The notes under the pieces are model-generated. The model was not told the DNA's origin. It saw only the letters and a list, made by a program, of their open reading frames with translations, and ran no database searches. Below, piece by piece: positions 37,861-48,500 of a stretch of DNA of 64,000 bases. Source of the DNA: Gordonia jacobaea (GTDB taxonomy: Bacteria > Actinomycetota > Actinomycetes > Mycobacteriales > Mycobacteriaceae); the NCBI RefSeq assembly GCF_001186365.1, contig NZ_LDTZ01000018.1, positions 186,001 to 250,000 on the forward strand. Direction: 5' to 3'. Numbering within the stretch: the stretch's first letter is position 1; every line of letters begins with the position of its first letter. Made by a program: the position numbers and the translations under genes.

Positions 37861-38910
37861 TCACGCCAATCCTGCCTCGTCGGCCATCTCACTCGCCTTG
37901 TCCACGAAGCGGTCGACCAACTCTGGGGTTGGGGCGCCGACGACGGCGCGGTTGGTCGGGTCGTCCTGGACTCGACGCACCACGCCCTCGACGATGATGG
38001 CGACCTTCCACAACCCCAGCGTCCGCCAGTACTTGAGCGCCTCCGGATCACGTCCTGTGATTCGCAGGTAGTCGGCTGCCACGTCGGCCGGGGTCGGGAA
38101 ACCCTCCATGGTCTCGGCGCTGAATCGTCCGGGGATCTCCTCCCCCACCTCAGGCCAGTACGCCAGAGTGCTGCCGATGTCGGCGAGCGGATCGCCGAGC
38201 GTCGACAGTTCCCAGTCGAGAGCCGCCTGCACGTCACCGGTCTGCGGGTCGACCATCACGTTGCGGATGTGGAAGTCTCCGTGCACCAGCGACGTCTCGT
38301 GCTGCTCCGGCACGTTCTCGGCGAGCCTGCGAGTCAACGAGTCCAACTCGGGGATCTCCCGCGTCTTCGAGTGCTCCCACTGCGCGGCCCACCGCTTGAG
38401 TTGGCGTTGCGCATACGGCTTGTGGCTGGCGAGATCGGTCAGTCCGGTCGCGTCGAGGTCAACCGCGTGAATATGCGCAAGCGTCTCCATCATCGACGTC
38501 CCGACATTGCGGCGTGCGGGCAGCGGAAGAAGCTCCGCGTTCTCCCTCTTCTCCAGCGAGATGCCGTCGACGAAGTCCATGACGACGAGCGGCACCGGAG
38601 CCACCGCTTCGTCGCTGCACACGCCGTACACCTTGGGTACGGGCACGTCCGTCGGTGCGAGCGCCGACAGAATCCGCGCCTCACGGGCAACGTCGTGGGC
38701 CGACGCGAGCAGGTGCCCGACAGGAGGTCGGCGCAGCACGTAGCGCCGACCCGACCCGTCAGCGAGCAGATATGTCAGATTCGACTGTCCGCCACCGATT
38801 CTCGTCGCCGTGACCTGGTCGTCGAGGCTGATGCCGTTGTCCGACAACCACGCCCGCAGGGCATCGGAGCCGACGTCGGGGATGCCGAGGTCTGTCACCG
38901 ATGCACTCAC
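37861..38910 (-). CDS. Aminoglycoside phosphotransferase-like kinase (ACAD10/11-type)
   Basis: The 349-residue protein has the APH fold: nucleotide loop [19 protein letters not shown] Lys/Arg region, [13 protein letters not shown] (catalytic Asp) and [12 protein letters not shown] (metal Asp). Kinases of this type stand beside or are fused to acyl-CoA dehydrogenases (ACAD10/11), where they phosphorylate 4-hydroxyacyl-CoAs so that the phosphate can be eliminated. GTG 38910 overlaps the stop of the acyl-CoA dehydrogenase (GTGA), while GTG 38913 would add one residue. The pairing here suggests that a hydroxy acid is metabolised. Confidence 0.85.
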   Translation of the reverse strand: MSASVTDLGIPDVGSDALRAWLSDNGISLDDQVTATRIGGGQSNLTYLLADGSGRRYVLRRPPVGHLLASAHDVAREARILSALAPTDVPVPKVYGVCSDEAVAPVPLVVMDFVDGISLEKRENAELLPLPARRNVGTSMMETLAHIHAVDLDATGLTDLASHKPYAQRQLKRWAAQWEHSKTREIPELDSLTRRLAENVPEQHETSLVHGDFHIRNVMVDPQTGDVQAALDWELSTLGDPLADIGSTLAYWPEVGEEIPGRFSAETMEGFPTPADVAADYLRITGRDPEALKYWRTLGLWKVAIIVEGVVRRVQDDPTNRAVVGAPTPELVDRFVDKASEMADEAGLA

Positions 38911-40172
38911 CACCGCGCGGCCAGAGCCTGATCCGTCACGCCGGCAACGGTTTCCGGAACCGGACCGGTGCGGTACGGGCGCAGTTCACGACGCGCGATC
39001 GACCGCTTGTGCACCTCGTCGGGACCGTCGGCGAGTCGCAGAGTCCGGATGTGTGCGTAGGCCATGGCGAGGGGGAAGTCGTCGGTGACGCCCGCGCCGC
39101 CGTACACCTGGATCGCACGGTCGATGATCTTGAGCGCGACGTTGGGCGCGGCAACCTTGATCGCCGCGATCTCGGTGGCGGCAGCCTTGTTGCCGACGGT
39201 GTCCATCATGTCGGCGGCCTTCAGGGTGAGCAGACGCACCATCTCGATGTCGATACGCGACTCCGCGATCCAGTCCTGGATGTTCGCGCGATCGGCCAGC
39301 GGCTCACCGTAGGTCACACGCGCAACGGCACGCTCACACATCAATTCCAGTGCGCGCTCTGCCATTCCGATGGTCCGCATGCAGTGGTGGATGCGTCCGG
39401 GTCCGAGGCGTGCCTGCGCGATGGCGAAGCCCTCGCCCTCACCCTTGAGAACGTCGGCTGTGGGCACGCGGACGTTGTCGAAGACCAGTTCGCCGTGGCT
39501 TTCACGATCGACGTATCCGAAGACGGGGAGGTTGCGCACGATGGTGAGGCCCGGCGCGTCGGTGGGCACGACCATCATCGACTGCTGCTTGTGTGTCGGC
39601 GCTGTCGGATCGGTCTTGCCCATCACGATGAGCACCTTGCAGTCGGGACGAACCGCGTTGGACGCGAACCACTTACGCCCGTTGAGCACGTACTCGTCGC
39701 CGTCGCGGACCATCGAGAGCTCGATATTGGTGGCGTCCGAACTCGCGACCGCGGGCTCCGTCATGGCGAAGGCCGACGAGATCTCACCGTTGAGCAGCGG
39801 CTTGAGGTAGCGCTCCTTGTGCTCGTCGGTGCCGAAGAGCGTGAGCACCTCCATGTTGCCCGTGTCGGGTGCGTTGCAGTTGAACACCTCCGACGCCCAG
39901 ACCACGCGACCCATGATCTCGGCGAGCGGCGCGTACTCGAGGTTGCTCAGCCCCGGGCCCCACTCCTTGTGCGGATGGAAGAGGTTCCACAGCCCCTCTG
40001 CCCTGGCCTTCTCCTTGAGCTGGTCGAGGATCTGCGGGTTGGCGTGCGGATTGTCGAGCTCACGCATCTGCTGCTCGTACACGGCCTCGTTGGGATAGAT
40101 GTACTGGTCCATGAAGTCGAGCAGGCGCTGGCGGTATTCCGCTGCGCGCGGCGACATCTCGTACAGACTCAT
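38907..40172 (-). CDS. Acyl-CoA dehydrogenase (ACAD10/11-like)
   Basis: The 421-residue FAD enzyme has [20 protein letters not shown] (about residues 135-154), the beta-domain [23 protein letters not shown], and the C-terminal [34 protein letters not shown], which carries the dehydrogenase signature. It starts at ATG 40172 after AAGGAG. It overlaps the kinase gene by four bases, matching the ACAD10/11 partnership that degrades 4-hydroxy acids through phosphorylated intermediates. It probably works on the acyl-CoA made by the synthetase at 35488. Confidence 0.9.
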   Translation of the reverse strand: MSLYEMSPRAAEYRQRLLDFMDQYIYPNEAVYEQQMRELDNPHANPQILDQLKEKARAEGLWNLFHPHKEWGPGLSNLEYAPLAEIMGRVVWASEVFNCNAPDTGNMEVLTLFGTDEHKERYLKPLLNGEISSAFAMTEPAVASSDATNIELSMVRDGDEYVLNGRKWFASNAVRPDCKVLIVMGKTDPTAPTHKQQSMMVVPTDAPGLTIVRNLPVFGYVDRESHGELVFDNVRVPTADVLKGEGEGFAIAQARLGPGRIHHCMRTIGMAERALELMCERAVARVTYGEPLADRANIQDWIAESRIDIEMVRLLTLKAADMMDTVGNKAAATEIAAIKVAAPNVALKIIDRAIQVYGGAGVTDDFPLAMAYAHIRTLRLADGPDEVHKRSIARRELRPYRTGPVPETVAGVTDQALAARW

Positions 40173-40215
40173 GAAATTCTCCTTGTGGTGTAAGGCTTTC
40201 GGAGGAACAGGGTTG

Positions 40216-41040
40216 TCACGCGTTGGTGAGTTGCTCGCGGAGCGTGTTCTGGTACCGACGCATCCCGCGCAACCAGCGGTCGTAGTCGGCGCCCTTGTTG
40301 CGGTACATGTCGAGTACTTCGGGGTGCGGCAGAATCAGGAAGTGCTCGTCGGCGATGGCGGCGAGCACGACCTCGGCCACCTCGGACGGCGTGAGCACCC
40401 GGCCGGCGGTCTCGACTGCGGCCTGCATCAGCATCTCGTCACCGTTGTCCGGCGACGTGGGCGGACGGAGCAGTGCGGTGTCGACACCCATCGGGCACAG
40501 ACAGCTCACCTTGACGCCGTCATCGCCGTAGGTGACGTTGAGCCATTCGGAGAAGGCGACGGCGGCGTGTTTCGTGGTGGAGTAGATCGGCGACCCGAGC
40601 TGAGTCAGCAGACCTGCCGCCGACGCTGTCGAGATGAAGTAACCGTTGCCGCGTTCAACCCATTCGGGAACGAGGCGACGAGCAGCACGAACGTGCGCGA
40701 GCAGGTTGACGTTGAGCGCCAGATCCCAGTCGGCGTCCGACGCCGCCAGTCCCGGTCGGCCTCCGATCCCCGCGTTCGCGACGTAGATGTCCACGGCACC
40801 GAACCGGCTCTCCGCGAGCGCGACGGTTGCATCGATGTGTGTCGACGAGCCCGCATCCCCTGCCAGCGTCGCCACGTTCTCGCCACTCGGATCAATCTCG
40901 GTGGCGGCACGCTCGAGCGCCTCGTCGTCGAGGTCGGTGGCAACGACCCGTGCCCCACCCGCGACGAGCGCACGCGCGATCGCGGACCCGATTCCGCCCG
41001 CCGCGCCTGTGACGATGGCAACATTTCCGTCGATGTTCAT
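40216..41040 (-). CDS. Short-chain dehydrogenase/reductase
   Basis: The 274-residue oxidoreductase has [12 protein letters not shown] (Rossmann TGxxxGxG), NAGIGG, the catalytic Ser in [10 protein letters not shown] and YSTTK (Tyr and Lys). It is the first gene of a four-gene leftward operon (SDR, acyl-CoA dehydrogenase, kinase, TetR). The ATG at 41040 has no Shine-Dalgarno: a -10 box ends seven bases before it, so the message is predicted to be leaderless. The frame is open to 41151, but that would cross the promoter. A hydroxyacyl or alcohol substrate fits its neighbours. Confidence 0.88.
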   Translation of the reverse strand: MNIDGNVAIVTGAAGGIGSAIARALVAGGARVVATDLDDEALERAATEIDPSGENVATLAGDAGSSTHIDATVALAESRFGAVDIYVANAGIGGRPGLAASDADWDLALNVNLLAHVRAARRLVPEWVERGNGYFISTASAAGLLTQLGSPIYSTTKHAAVAFSEWLNVTYGDDGVKVSCLCPMGVDTALLRPPTSPDNGDEMLMQAAVETAGRVLTPSEVAEVVLAAIADEHFLILPHPEVLDMYRNKGADYDRWLRGMRRYQNTLREQLTNA

Positions 41041-41043
41041 AGA

Positions 41044-41087
41044 CGAAACCGTACTTGAACCCAATTTCAGGTTCAAGTACGGTTTCG
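41044..41087. promoter_or_regulatory. Operator-promoter: 18-bp inverted repeat around the SDR operon promoter
   Basis: Arms CGAAACCGTACTTGAACC (41044-41061) and its exact complement (41070-41087) flank eight bases. On the minus strand the repeat contains TTGAAC (41071-41076), a 17-base spacer and TACGGT (41048-41053), so both promoter boxes lie inside the repeat, and TACGGT is seven bases from the SDR ATG. A TetR dimer bound here would block RNA polymerase. The same stem could also help to end transcription from the permease gene, which stops at 41114. Confidence 0.65.
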
Positions 41088-41113
41088 ATCTTTTTCCGAT
41101 CTGGTCGACCGGG

Positions 41114-42967
41114 TCAGCCCAGCATCTTCGCCATCGAACTCGAGTCCTCACCGCTACGGCGAAGGATCAGGGCGGAGATGGCAAGTACCGCCAGCGTGAG
41201 TGCCAACATCAGCGTCGACATCGCAGCGACCTCCGGCCGTAGCGCGACACGCACGTTGGAGAACACGTACACCGGCCACGGCGTGTACCCCGGCTGCTGC
41301 ACGAAGGTGGAGATCACCACGTCGTCGAGGCTGAAGGTGAACGCCAAGAGCATGCCCGCGATGATGCCCGGCATGGCGGCGGGCAGGATCACGTGACGCA
41401 GTCGAGCCAGCGGCGACGCATACAGATCCGCGGCGGCCTCCTCGAGCGCGGGATCCAGCGACGCGACTCGTGCTCGGACTATGAAAGTCACCACGACCAT
41501 CGACACCACGGCATGTGAGATCACGAGCCGGAACAGGCCGTTGTTGAACGGGCTCAGACCACCGTCGACGCCGAGGGTGACGTACCACGGAAGGAAGGCG
41601 ACGGCGTCGGCGATGTCGGGGGTGACGAGCGTGACGGTAAGCAATCCCAACAGGCCGATCGACCACCATCGCGGTCGACGGGAGATGCCGATTCCGATAC
41701 CGGCGAATCCGCCGAGCACCGTTGCCAGCAGCGCGGAGAGCACACCGACCTCCAGCGACACCTGCACCGAACGCACGATGGTGTCGTTGGTGAGGGCGTC
41801 GGAGTACGCGGTGAAGCCGAATGAGTCGAACTGTTGCAGCAGCCGACCGGTGTTGAACGAATACACCACGATCACCGTGATCGGCAGGAACAAGAACAGG
41901 AAGACGATGACCGCCCACGCCTTGATCGCGAAGGTGTACCAATCGCGTTGTGTTCGAAGCGGCTTCATCGTCAACGGGGCCAGCGGACCCGACTTCTCTC
42001 CCGTCGCATCCACAGCTGGAACGTTGAAGACGCGCCTGTCGAGCACGGTGATGACGGCTCGCACGACAAGGCCCGCGAGTACGACGCAGATGAGCACCAC
42101 GAGCATCAGTGAGACCGTCATGGCCGAACCCAGGGCCCAGTTCTGCGCGGTCTCGAACTGTGCGGCGATCATCTGGCCTGCCATGGTTCCCTTGGCGCCA
42201 CCGAGCACCGACGGCGTCACGTAGTCGCCCATCAGCGGGATGAACACCAGGAGCACGCCCGAGGCGATGCCGGGTGCCGCGAGCGGCAGCGTGATCCGGA
42301 AGAACGTGGTCCACCGGTTGGCTCCGAGATCGCGACTGGCCTCCCGCAGCGAGAGTCCTGCCCGGTCCATCGCGACGTAGAGCGGGAAGATCATCAGCGG
42401 CAGGTAGTTGTAGACGACGCCGATCTGGACCGCGGCACGTGTGTAGAGGATGCCGAGCTCGCCCAATCCCGCGCTCTGCATCGCGCTGGACAACCATCCC
42501 GTCGGTGCAAGGGTGATCTGCCAGCCGATCGTGCGAACGAGGAAGTTGGTGAAGAACGGAACGATGATCAACGCGAGATACAACGGTCGACGTCGCGGAT
42601 TGCTCTTCACCGCAAGCCAATACGCGAACGGGACGCCGATCAGCAGAGTGAGCAACACGCCGACGATGGCGATCTGCAACGTATTGGTGAAGGTCGAGCG
42701 ATAGTCCGCACCGAACGCCTCGCCGTAGTTGTCGAGCGACAACCGGTCGGTCGCGTACGTGGTGAACTGGTCGGGCTTGTAACCGAAGCTGTACCAGATG
42801 ACGAGCGCGAGAGGAATGACGAAGAAGAAGACGAGGTACGCCCACGCGGGGAAGGTCAGCCCGCCGGCCCCGAAGAGTCGTTGTCGCAGTGGCGGTTTGG
42901 GGGTGTCGGCAGCGGGTTCGGGTTGTTCGTGCCCGGTCTGTGAAGGCGTCAGGATGTCTGTGGTCAT
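41114..42967 (-). CDS. Spermidine/putrescine-type ABC permease, PotB-PotC fusion
   Basis: The 617-residue protein is two permeases in one chain. Residues about 30-300 are PotB-like (six membrane segments, EAA loop EASRDLGANRWTTFFRITLP) and about 340-605 are PotC-like (six segments, EAA loop EEAAADLYASPLARLRHVILP). PotB and PotC are normally separate. The linker between the halves (about 305-340) is charged. ATG 42967 overlaps the binding-protein stop by four bases, so it is coupled to the lipoprotein and ATPase genes. Polyamine is the expected substrate class, also suggested by the PuuB-like oxidase beyond. Confidence 0.9.
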   Translation of the reverse strand: MTTDILTPSQTGHEQPEPAADTPKPPLRQRLFGAGGLTFPAWAYLVFFFVIPLALVIWYSFGYKPDQFTTYATDRLSLDNYGEAFGADYRSTFTNTLQIAIVGVLLTLLIGVPFAYWLAVKSNPRRRPLYLALIIVPFFTNFLVRTIGWQITLAPTGWLSSAMQSAGLGELGILYTRAAVQIGVVYNYLPLMIFPLYVAMDRAGLSLREASRDLGANRWTTFFRITLPLAAPGIASGVLLVFIPLMGDYVTPSVLGGAKGTMAGQMIAAQFETAQNWALGSAMTVSLMLVVLICVVLAGLVVRAVITVLDRRVFNVPAVDATGEKSGPLAPLTMKPLRTQRDWYTFAIKAWAVIVFLFLFLPITVIVVYSFNTGRLLQQFDSFGFTAYSDALTNDTIVRSVQVSLEVGVLSALLATVLGGFAGIGIGISRRPRWWSIGLLGLLTVTLVTPDIADAVAFLPWYVTLGVDGGLSPFNNGLFRLVISHAVVSMVVVTFIVRARVASLDPALEEAAADLYASPLARLRHVILPAAMPGIIAGMLLAFTFSLDDVVISTFVQQPGYTPWPVYVFSNVRVALRPEVAAMSTLMLALTLAVLAISALILRRSGEDSSSMAKMLG

Positions 42968-44148
42968 CGGGCGCTCCTCGCCTGCATCTGATTGAGGATC
43001 TCGGTGCGTTCCTGGGTGGCGGAGTCGACGGTCGCGACGACCAGCCGGTTGACGATCTCGTCCGAGGGGAACAGCAGTTCCGGGAAGGGCAGGTCTGCGG
43101 CCTTACCCTTCTCCGACATGCCCTTCACGCCTGTCTGATAACCGATGTACTGGAGTTCGCGGAACGACACCTCCGGGTCGAGCATGTGGTTGATGAACGC
43201 GTACGCGGCGCCCGGATGCTGGGTGCCCCGCACGATCGCGAAGTTGTCGGTGAACAGATTCGCGGTCGGCAGCGGATAGACGAATCCCCATTTGTCCGGG
43301 TCGCTTTCGTTCATCAGGGTCAGCCGGGCGTCACCATTCCATGCCTGCAGCAGACTGTACGAACCGCCGGAGACGATGGAGGTGATCGACGAGTTGTAGC
43401 CCTGGATGGTCGGGGCGAGTTGGTTGACCAAGATGTTGCGCGCGGCCGACAGGCTCTTGGCATCGGTGGTGTTCGGGTCGATATTCATCGCGCCCATCGC
43501 GATCGAGACGACTTCCCACGGATCTTCGACCACGCTGACCTTGCCCTTGGCAGGCCCCCGAGCGAGACTGATGAAGTCGGCCCACGACGTCGGTGTCTTG
43601 TCGGTCAGCGACTTCTGATACATGAATCCCGTTGTGCCCCAGTTCTTACACGCGGCGTGCCGCGACTGTGGGTTCCACGGCGGGTTGAAGAACCGCTCTT
43701 CGAGGTTCGCGAGATTGGGGATGCGCGAGTGGTCGAGTTCGTCGAGAAGTCCGTGCGCAACCATCTGCGGGATGTAGACCCCGGTCGGCACGATGACGTC
43801 GTAACCCGAGGTTCCGCGTGCCGCAGCGAGTTTCGCGATCATCTCTTCGTTGGAGCCGAAGGCGTCGACCTGCAGGCGCACCCCGAACTTGTCGCGGTAG
43901 GCGTCGAGATCGGCCGGGTCCTCGTAGTCGCCCCAACTGTAGTAATTGAGCTGACCCTCGATGTCATTCGAGAGAGGTTTCGACGGCGCGATGGTCTTGT
44001 CGCCACCACACGCCGTCACCGCGAGACCTGCTACCGTGACGCCGATTCCGGCGAGAAAGCTGCGACGGGTGATGCGCGAGACCGCGGCCCTGGGAACGAG
44101 CGCGCGCACCGTCGTCGACTCGGTGTCCATGTCGTGCTGTGGTCTCAT
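42964..44148 (-). CDS. Spermidine/putrescine-type substrate-binding lipoprotein (Tat-exported)
   Basis: The 394-residue PotD/PotF-type protein has the twin-arginine segment TRRSFLAG (residues 28-35) and lipobox AVTAC (Cys47), so it should be exported folded by Tat and lipid-anchored. The mature part has [12 protein letters not shown] and [15 protein letters not shown] near the front and the [25 protein letters not shown] pattern late (here [10 protein letters not shown]), all typical of polyamine-binding proteins. ATG 44148 overlaps the ATPase stop (ATGA). Specific ligand unknown. Confidence 0.88.
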   Translation of the reverse strand: MRPQHDMDTESTTVRALVPRAAVSRITRRSFLAGIGVTVAGLAVTACGGDKTIAPSKPLSNDIEGQLNYYSWGDYEDPADLDAYRDKFGVRLQVDAFGSNEEMIAKLAAARGTSGYDVIVPTGVYIPQMVAHGLLDELDHSRIPNLANLEERFFNPPWNPQSRHAACKNWGTTGFMYQKSLTDKTPTSWADFISLARGPAKGKVSVVEDPWEVVSIAMGAMNIDPNTTDAKSLSAARNILVNQLAPTIQGYNSSITSIVSGGSYSLLQAWNGDARLTLMNESDPDKWGFVYPLPTANLFTDNFAIVRGTQHPGAAYAFINHMLDPEVSFRELQYIGYQTGVKGMSEKGKAADLPFPELLFPSDEIVNRLVVATVDSATQERTEILNQMQARSAR

Positions 44149-45260
44149 TTCGTGAACACCCGCGTATCCGCCTGCGAGAACGTGCATGTCACGCGCTGGC
44201 CCTCGTGGAGATCGGGGAAGTTGCGTGTTGCGCCACGCACCAGCACCTCGGTATCCGCGTCGGTGGTGACGACAACCTGGGTGAGGTCGCCGAGGAACGA
44301 GACGCCTGCCGCCGTCCCCGAGACGACGTTGTCGGCGGCGTCGATGTCGGCCTGTCCCTCGGCGAACCAGATCGCCTCCGGACGGATCGCGACGACGAGA
44401 TCGCCGCTGAGACCGTCGATATCGTCCGCGACGGCGAAGGGGCCGTCGGTGGTGGGCAGTCGTCCGTCTTTCAGCGTGCCGGTGACGTCGAAGAACGTCT
44501 GCTTGCCGACGAAATCGGCGACGAATCGGTTGACCGGCTTGGCGTAGATGTCTTTGCCGTCACCGACCTGGGCAACGCGTCCCTCGCTCATGACGACGAT
44601 GCGATCGCTCATCGACAGCGCCTCCTCCTGGTCGTGCGTCACGAACACGAAGGTGGTGCCCAGATCCTTTTGCAGCAGTTTCAGTTCGATCTGCATTTCC
44701 TCACGAAGCTTGCGGTCGAGGGCACTCATCGGCTCGTCGAGCAGCAGGACGTCCGGCCGGTTGGCCAGCGCCCGCGCGAGCGCGACACGCTGTTGCTGTC
44801 CACCCGACAACATGGCGGGCTTGCGGTCGGCGAACCGCGTCATCTGCACCAGCTCAAGGGCTTCGGCCACGCGCTGCCCGATCTCCTTCTTCGGTACTTT
44901 GCGTTGCCGCAGACCGAATCCGACGTTCTGCGCGACGGACATGTGCGGGAACAACGCGTAGGACTGGAACACCGTATTCACGGGTCGACGCTCCGGCGGA
45001 ACGTCGATGATCGACGCGCCGTCGAGCGTGATCTCGCCCTTCGTCGGCCTCTCGAAGCCTGCGAGCATGCGCAGCAACGTGGTCTTGCCGCAGCCGGAGG
45101 GGCCGAGCAGCGAGACGAATTCGCCTGCGGCTACGTCGAGATCGATGTCGGTCACCGCGACGTGACCGTTGTCGTACACCTTCGTCACGCCGTGCATCGA
45201 GATGGCGCCGCGCTGCGCGGTGCTCACCTCCGTCGGCTTGGTGGCTTCGACTGCGGTCAT
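44145..45260 (-). CDS. Spermidine/putrescine-type ABC ATPase (PotA-like)
   Basis: The 371-residue ATPase has Walker [26 protein letters not shown], Walker [13 protein letters not shown], the switch His in VTHDQEEAL and a C-terminal TOBE-type domain (about residues 280-370) typical of PotA/MalK. It starts at ATG 45260, overlapping the stop of the amidohydrolase gene, and is followed by the binding protein with a four-base overlap. It drives uptake by the fused permease. Confidence 0.92.
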   Translation of the reverse strand: MTAVEATKPTEVSTAQRGAISMHGVTKVYDNGHVAVTDIDLDVAAGEFVSLLGPSGCGKTTLLRMLAGFERPTKGEITLDGASIIDVPPERRPVNTVFQSYALFPHMSVAQNVGFGLRQRKVPKKEIGQRVAEALELVQMTRFADRKPAMLSGGQQQRVALARALANRPDVLLLDEPMSALDRKLREEMQIELKLLQKDLGTTFVFVTHDQEEALSMSDRIVVMSEGRVAQVGDGKDIYAKPVNRFVADFVGKQTFFDVTGTLKDGRLPTTDGPFAVADDIDGLSGDLVVAIRPEAIWFAEGQADIDAADNVVSGTAAGVSFLGDLTQVVVTTDADTEVLVRGATRNFPDLHEGQRVTCTFSQADTRVFTK

Positions 45261-46908
45261 GGTTTGGTCCTCTCGTAAACGATCTCACCGTCGGCGACGG
45301 TCAGGTCGGATCTGGTATTCCAAAGCGAATCTGGTTGCTCTGCAAAGGGATTACGGTCGGCGATGACCAGGTCTGCGCGTGCTCCCGGCCGGATGACCCC
45401 GACCTGGCCACGCCTGTTCAGGTGCGCCGACCCGCTGGTGTACGCGGCAAGGGCTGTTGTGAGGTCGAGCGACTGTGCGGGAAGAAGCGGTTCGACGCTC
45501 TCGCCGGGTGGAATGCGGTTGACCGCAACCGACATCGCAGCCCAGGGGTCGGGAGTGCTCACGGCCCAGTCACTGCCCATGGCCAGCGATGCCCCCGACC
45601 GCGCGAGCGACCCGAACGGGTAGTGCCACTGGTAACGCTCGTCGCCGATCGCCGAGCGTACGAGCGTCACCATGGAGTGTCGTTGCACGCCCAGAGCGCC
45701 TGCATGTTGACGGTCACGCCGAGTTGGACGAAGCGGCCGAGGTCTGCGGGGCGAACCAGCTGCAGATGGGCGATGTGGTGTCGACCCGCCGTGAGGCCGT
45801 TCGCGACTCGCGCGGCCTCGACCGCGTCGAGCGCCGCGGTGACGGCGGCGTCGCCGATCGCATGAAAGTGGATGTCGAGTCCCGCGGCGTCGCATGCGAT
45901 GACCGCCTCGGTCAGCACCTTCTGGTCGAAGTAGGCCAGCCCGGTGTCCGCGGGTGCGCACGCGCAGTCGCGACAGTACGGTTCCGACATCGCTGCGGTG
46001 CGGTTCTCCACGACGCCGTCGACCATGATCTTCACCGAGTGCATGCTCCAGCGGCGACCGGCCGTGCTCGCCAGACGTGCGGCGAAGCCCGCGACGACGT
46101 CGTCGATCGCCCAGCGGTCGAGGTCTCGCGGTAGCCACGACGCACCGACGACGTCCGCGGTGAGGTCACCGGAGTCCTCCGCAGCGGTGTAGACCGTGTC
46201 GAGGTCGGCCATGCCGGGGTACTCGCCGACGATGGCCTCCTGCCACCCCGTGACGCCGAGCGAATGGAGGTATTTCTGGGCGGTGAGCAGGCCGGCGTAC
46301 TGCTCGTCGACGTCGGGCTGCGGCACGAACCGGGAGACGAGGTCCATTGCTCCCTCGTGCAACGTCCCGGTGGGTGATCCGTCCGCCGCGCGCTCGATGC
46401 GGCCGTCCGACGGGTCGGGCGTCGTGGCATCGATTCCTGCCAGTTCGAGGGCTCGCGAGTTGACCCAGGCGTCGTGGTGATCGCGGTTGAGGAGGAACGC
46501 CGGACGGTCGTCGACGACGGCGTCGAGGGCGCTCGCCGTGGGGCAGCCTCGATCGAAGTGACTCATCGTCCAGCCCGAGCCGACGATCCACTCCCGGTCG
46601 GTGGCGCGCGCATTCACGGCGATCGCGTCGAGCGTCTGCGCGGCATCGTCGGCGTCGGTCAGGTCGCACGCGTTGCGATCCACGCCCGCTGACAACGCAT
46701 GGATGTGCGCATCGGTGAATCCCGGGTGCAGGAGCCGTCCGGCCAGGTCGACGCGCTCGGCCGACGGAATCTGCGCCACGACGCGATCGACGGCGCCGAC
46801 CGCGACCACTCGCCCGGACCGTACGCCGACCGCCATGTCGTCGTGAAGGCGATGCCCGTCGAAGACCGGACCCGAGTGGAAAACGGTGTCCGGAAGCGGT
46901 ACTGCCAC
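45257..46908 (-). pseudogene. YtcJ-like amidohydrolase, frameshifted
   Basis: The gene is in two frames. The first runs from GTG 46908 (GGAAGGA upstream) and holds HPGFTDAHIHALSAG (the HxH metal motif), HHDAWVNSRALELAG and IVGSGWTMSHFDRG. It hits TGA at 45667-45669 after LWACND. The second frame then continues with MVTLVRSAIGDERYQWHYPF and MGSDWAVSTPDPW, ending [13 protein letters not shown] at 45257. The fit across the break is exact, so one base was lost or two gained within about twelve bases of 45680. Intact homologues are about 550 residues. The stop of the second frame overlaps the PotA-like start. Either the gene is a recent pseudogene or the sequence has an error. The intact enzyme would hydrolyse an amide or cyclic amide. 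Confidence 0.8.
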
Positions 46909-47108
46909 GAGCGTTGCGATCCTTCCGTGCCGACAGCCTGGGTCGACGGCCTCGCGACCGCCGACTGCGGCAAGCTCCCCCAAGCGGTTGCTAGACTGCC
47001 GAAATCCGATGTACTTGCCGAGAATCGTCACTGATTCCGCAGGTTTTCTCCATCTGAACGGACGCTTCTTAATCTGCTCGCAACATTCGGTGGCTTACGG
47101 TCTGTGGC
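46909..47108. promoter_or_regulatory. Divergent region between the amidohydrolase-Pot operon and the PuuB-like oxidase
   Basis: This 200-bp gap separates the leftward Pot operon from the rightward oxidase, so it likely holds both promoters. For the oxidase TACGGT (47096-47101) is seven bases before its ATG, the leaderless spacing also seen for the SDR gene. A partial inverted repeat GAATC-N6-GATTC lies at 47022-47037. No other clear signal was found. Confidence 0.4.
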
Positions 47109-48500
47109 ATGCGCAATGGAGAAGTCTCGTTCTGGTATTCGACAATCGATCCCGTCCGGCGTCGTTCGCCCCTGGGTGGAGACCTCGACGTCGACATCGC
47201 CATCGTCGGCGGCGGGCTCACCGGTCTGTGGTCGGCGTACTACCTCCGTGAGGCGCTTCCGGACGCTCGCATCGTGGTGCTCGAGAAGGAGTTCTGCGGC
47301 TTCGGCGCATCCGGGCGCAATGGCGGCTGGTTGTCGGCAGAGGTGCCGGGTAACCGGTCGCACTATGCCGACATCGCCACGTCACGCGGCCGTGACGGCC
47401 TCGAAGCGAATCGTCGACTCACCGCCACCATGCGCTCAGGTGTCGACGAGGTACTCGCTCGCGTCGCCGCCGAACACATCGACTGCGACGCGGTGAAGTC
47501 GGGCGTGCTCCACATCGCGCGCTGTCCGGCGCAGGAGTCGCGACTGCGTGACGAGCTCGACGCCGAACATCATTTCGGCGCGAGCGACTGGGAGTACCTC
47601 GACGCCGACGCCGTCGCGGATCGACTCTCGATCCGCGGCGCGCAAGCGGCGATGTTCTCGCCGCAGTGCGCACGGGTGAATCCGATGAAACTCACCCGTG
47701 GCGTGGCCGACGCCGTCGAGCGCCGCGGGGTGGCGATTCACGAGGACACCGCCGTCGTCGAGATCAGCCCGCGATCGGTCCGCACCGACCGCGGGACCGT
47801 TCGTGCCGAGACCATCCTGGTCTGCCTCGAAGGCTTCACCGCGACCATGCCCGGGCGACACCGCGCACTACTCCCCCTCAACTCGTCGATGATCGTGACC
47901 GAGGTGCTCCCGGAGGCGATGTGGGACGAGATCGGTTGGGAGGGAGCAGAACTGCTCGGCGAGACGGCACACGCCTACACCTATTCGCAACGCACCGCCG
48001 ACGGTCGAATCGCGCTCGGCGGACGCGGCGTGCCCTACCGATACGGCTCCGGTATCGACCATGACGGCGAAACCCAGGAGCGCACCGCGCAGTCACTGGT
48101 CGACGCCCTGCACGAGCTCTTCCCCGCGACCGTCGACGTCGAGATCGCGCACGCGTGGTGCGGCGTGCTCGGGGTGAGCCGCGACTGGTCGGCGTCGATC
48201 GACTTCGACCCGACAACGGGGATCGGCTCGGCATCCGGCTACGTCGGGTCCGGACTCACGACGACCAACGTCGCCGCCCGCACGCTACGCGACCTGGTCG
48301 TCGGAGAGCGGACAGAACTCACCGACCTGCCGTGGGTCGCGCACCACGCGAAGAAGTGGGAGCCCGAACCCCTGCGCTGGCTGGGCGTCGCGTCGATGTA
48401 CGGCGCCTACCGCGCCGCGGACCGCCGAGAGCTGGCCTCGACGTCGCCGAAGTCGAATGTCATTGCCCGCGTGGCTGATCGGATCTCCGGGCGGGCGTAG
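47109..48500 (+). CDS. FAD-dependent amine oxidoreductase, PuuB-like
   Basis: The 463-residue DAO-family flavoprotein has an N-terminal FAD loop (DIAIVGGGLTGLWSAYYL, Gly34-Gly39), FGASGRNGGWL (residues about 65-75), and a C-terminal ASGYVGSGLTTTNVAARTLRDLV. The GFGASGRNGG pattern is typical of PuuB and related gamma-glutamylputrescine oxidases. It has no visible ribosome site; TACGGT lies seven bases before ATG 47109, suggesting a leaderless transcript. Its divergent position beside a polyamine-type importer supports oxidation of an imported amine or its glutamyl conjugate. Glutamyl ligase and aldehyde dehydrogenase steps are not seen here. Confidence 0.87.
   Translation: MRNGEVSFWYSTIDPVRRRSPLGGDLDVDIAIVGGGLTGLWSAYYLREALPDARIVVLEKEFCGFGASGRNGGWLSAEVPGNRSHYADIATSRGRDGLEANRRLTATMRSGVDEVLARVAAEHIDCDAVKSGVLHIARCPAQESRLRDELDAEHHFGASDWEYLDADAVADRLSIRGAQAAMFSPQCARVNPMKLTRGVADAVERRGVAIHEDTAVVEISPRSVRTDRGTVRAETILVCLEGFTATMPGRHRALLPLNSSMIVTEVLPEAMWDEIGWEGAELLGETAHAYTYSQRTADGRIALGGRGVPYRYGSGIDHDGETQERTAQSLVDALHELFPATVDVEIAHAWCGVLGVSRDWSASIDFDPTTGIGSASGYVGSGLTTTNVAARTLRDLVVGERTELTDLPWVAHHAKKWEPEPLRWLGVASMYGAYRAADRRELASTSPKSNVIARVADRISGRA

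Noticed and set aside
38901-40193. 430-codon plus-strand frame
   Set aside because: Exactly opposite the acyl-CoA dehydrogenase, which has clear motifs.
42889-44547. 552-codon plus-strand frame
   Set aside because: Opposite the polyamine-type transporter genes; composition is that of antisense DNA.
45640-45700. Programmed frameshift in the amidohydrolase gene
   Set aside because: There is no obvious slippery heptamer with a downstream stem; a single-base indel is simpler, though not proven.
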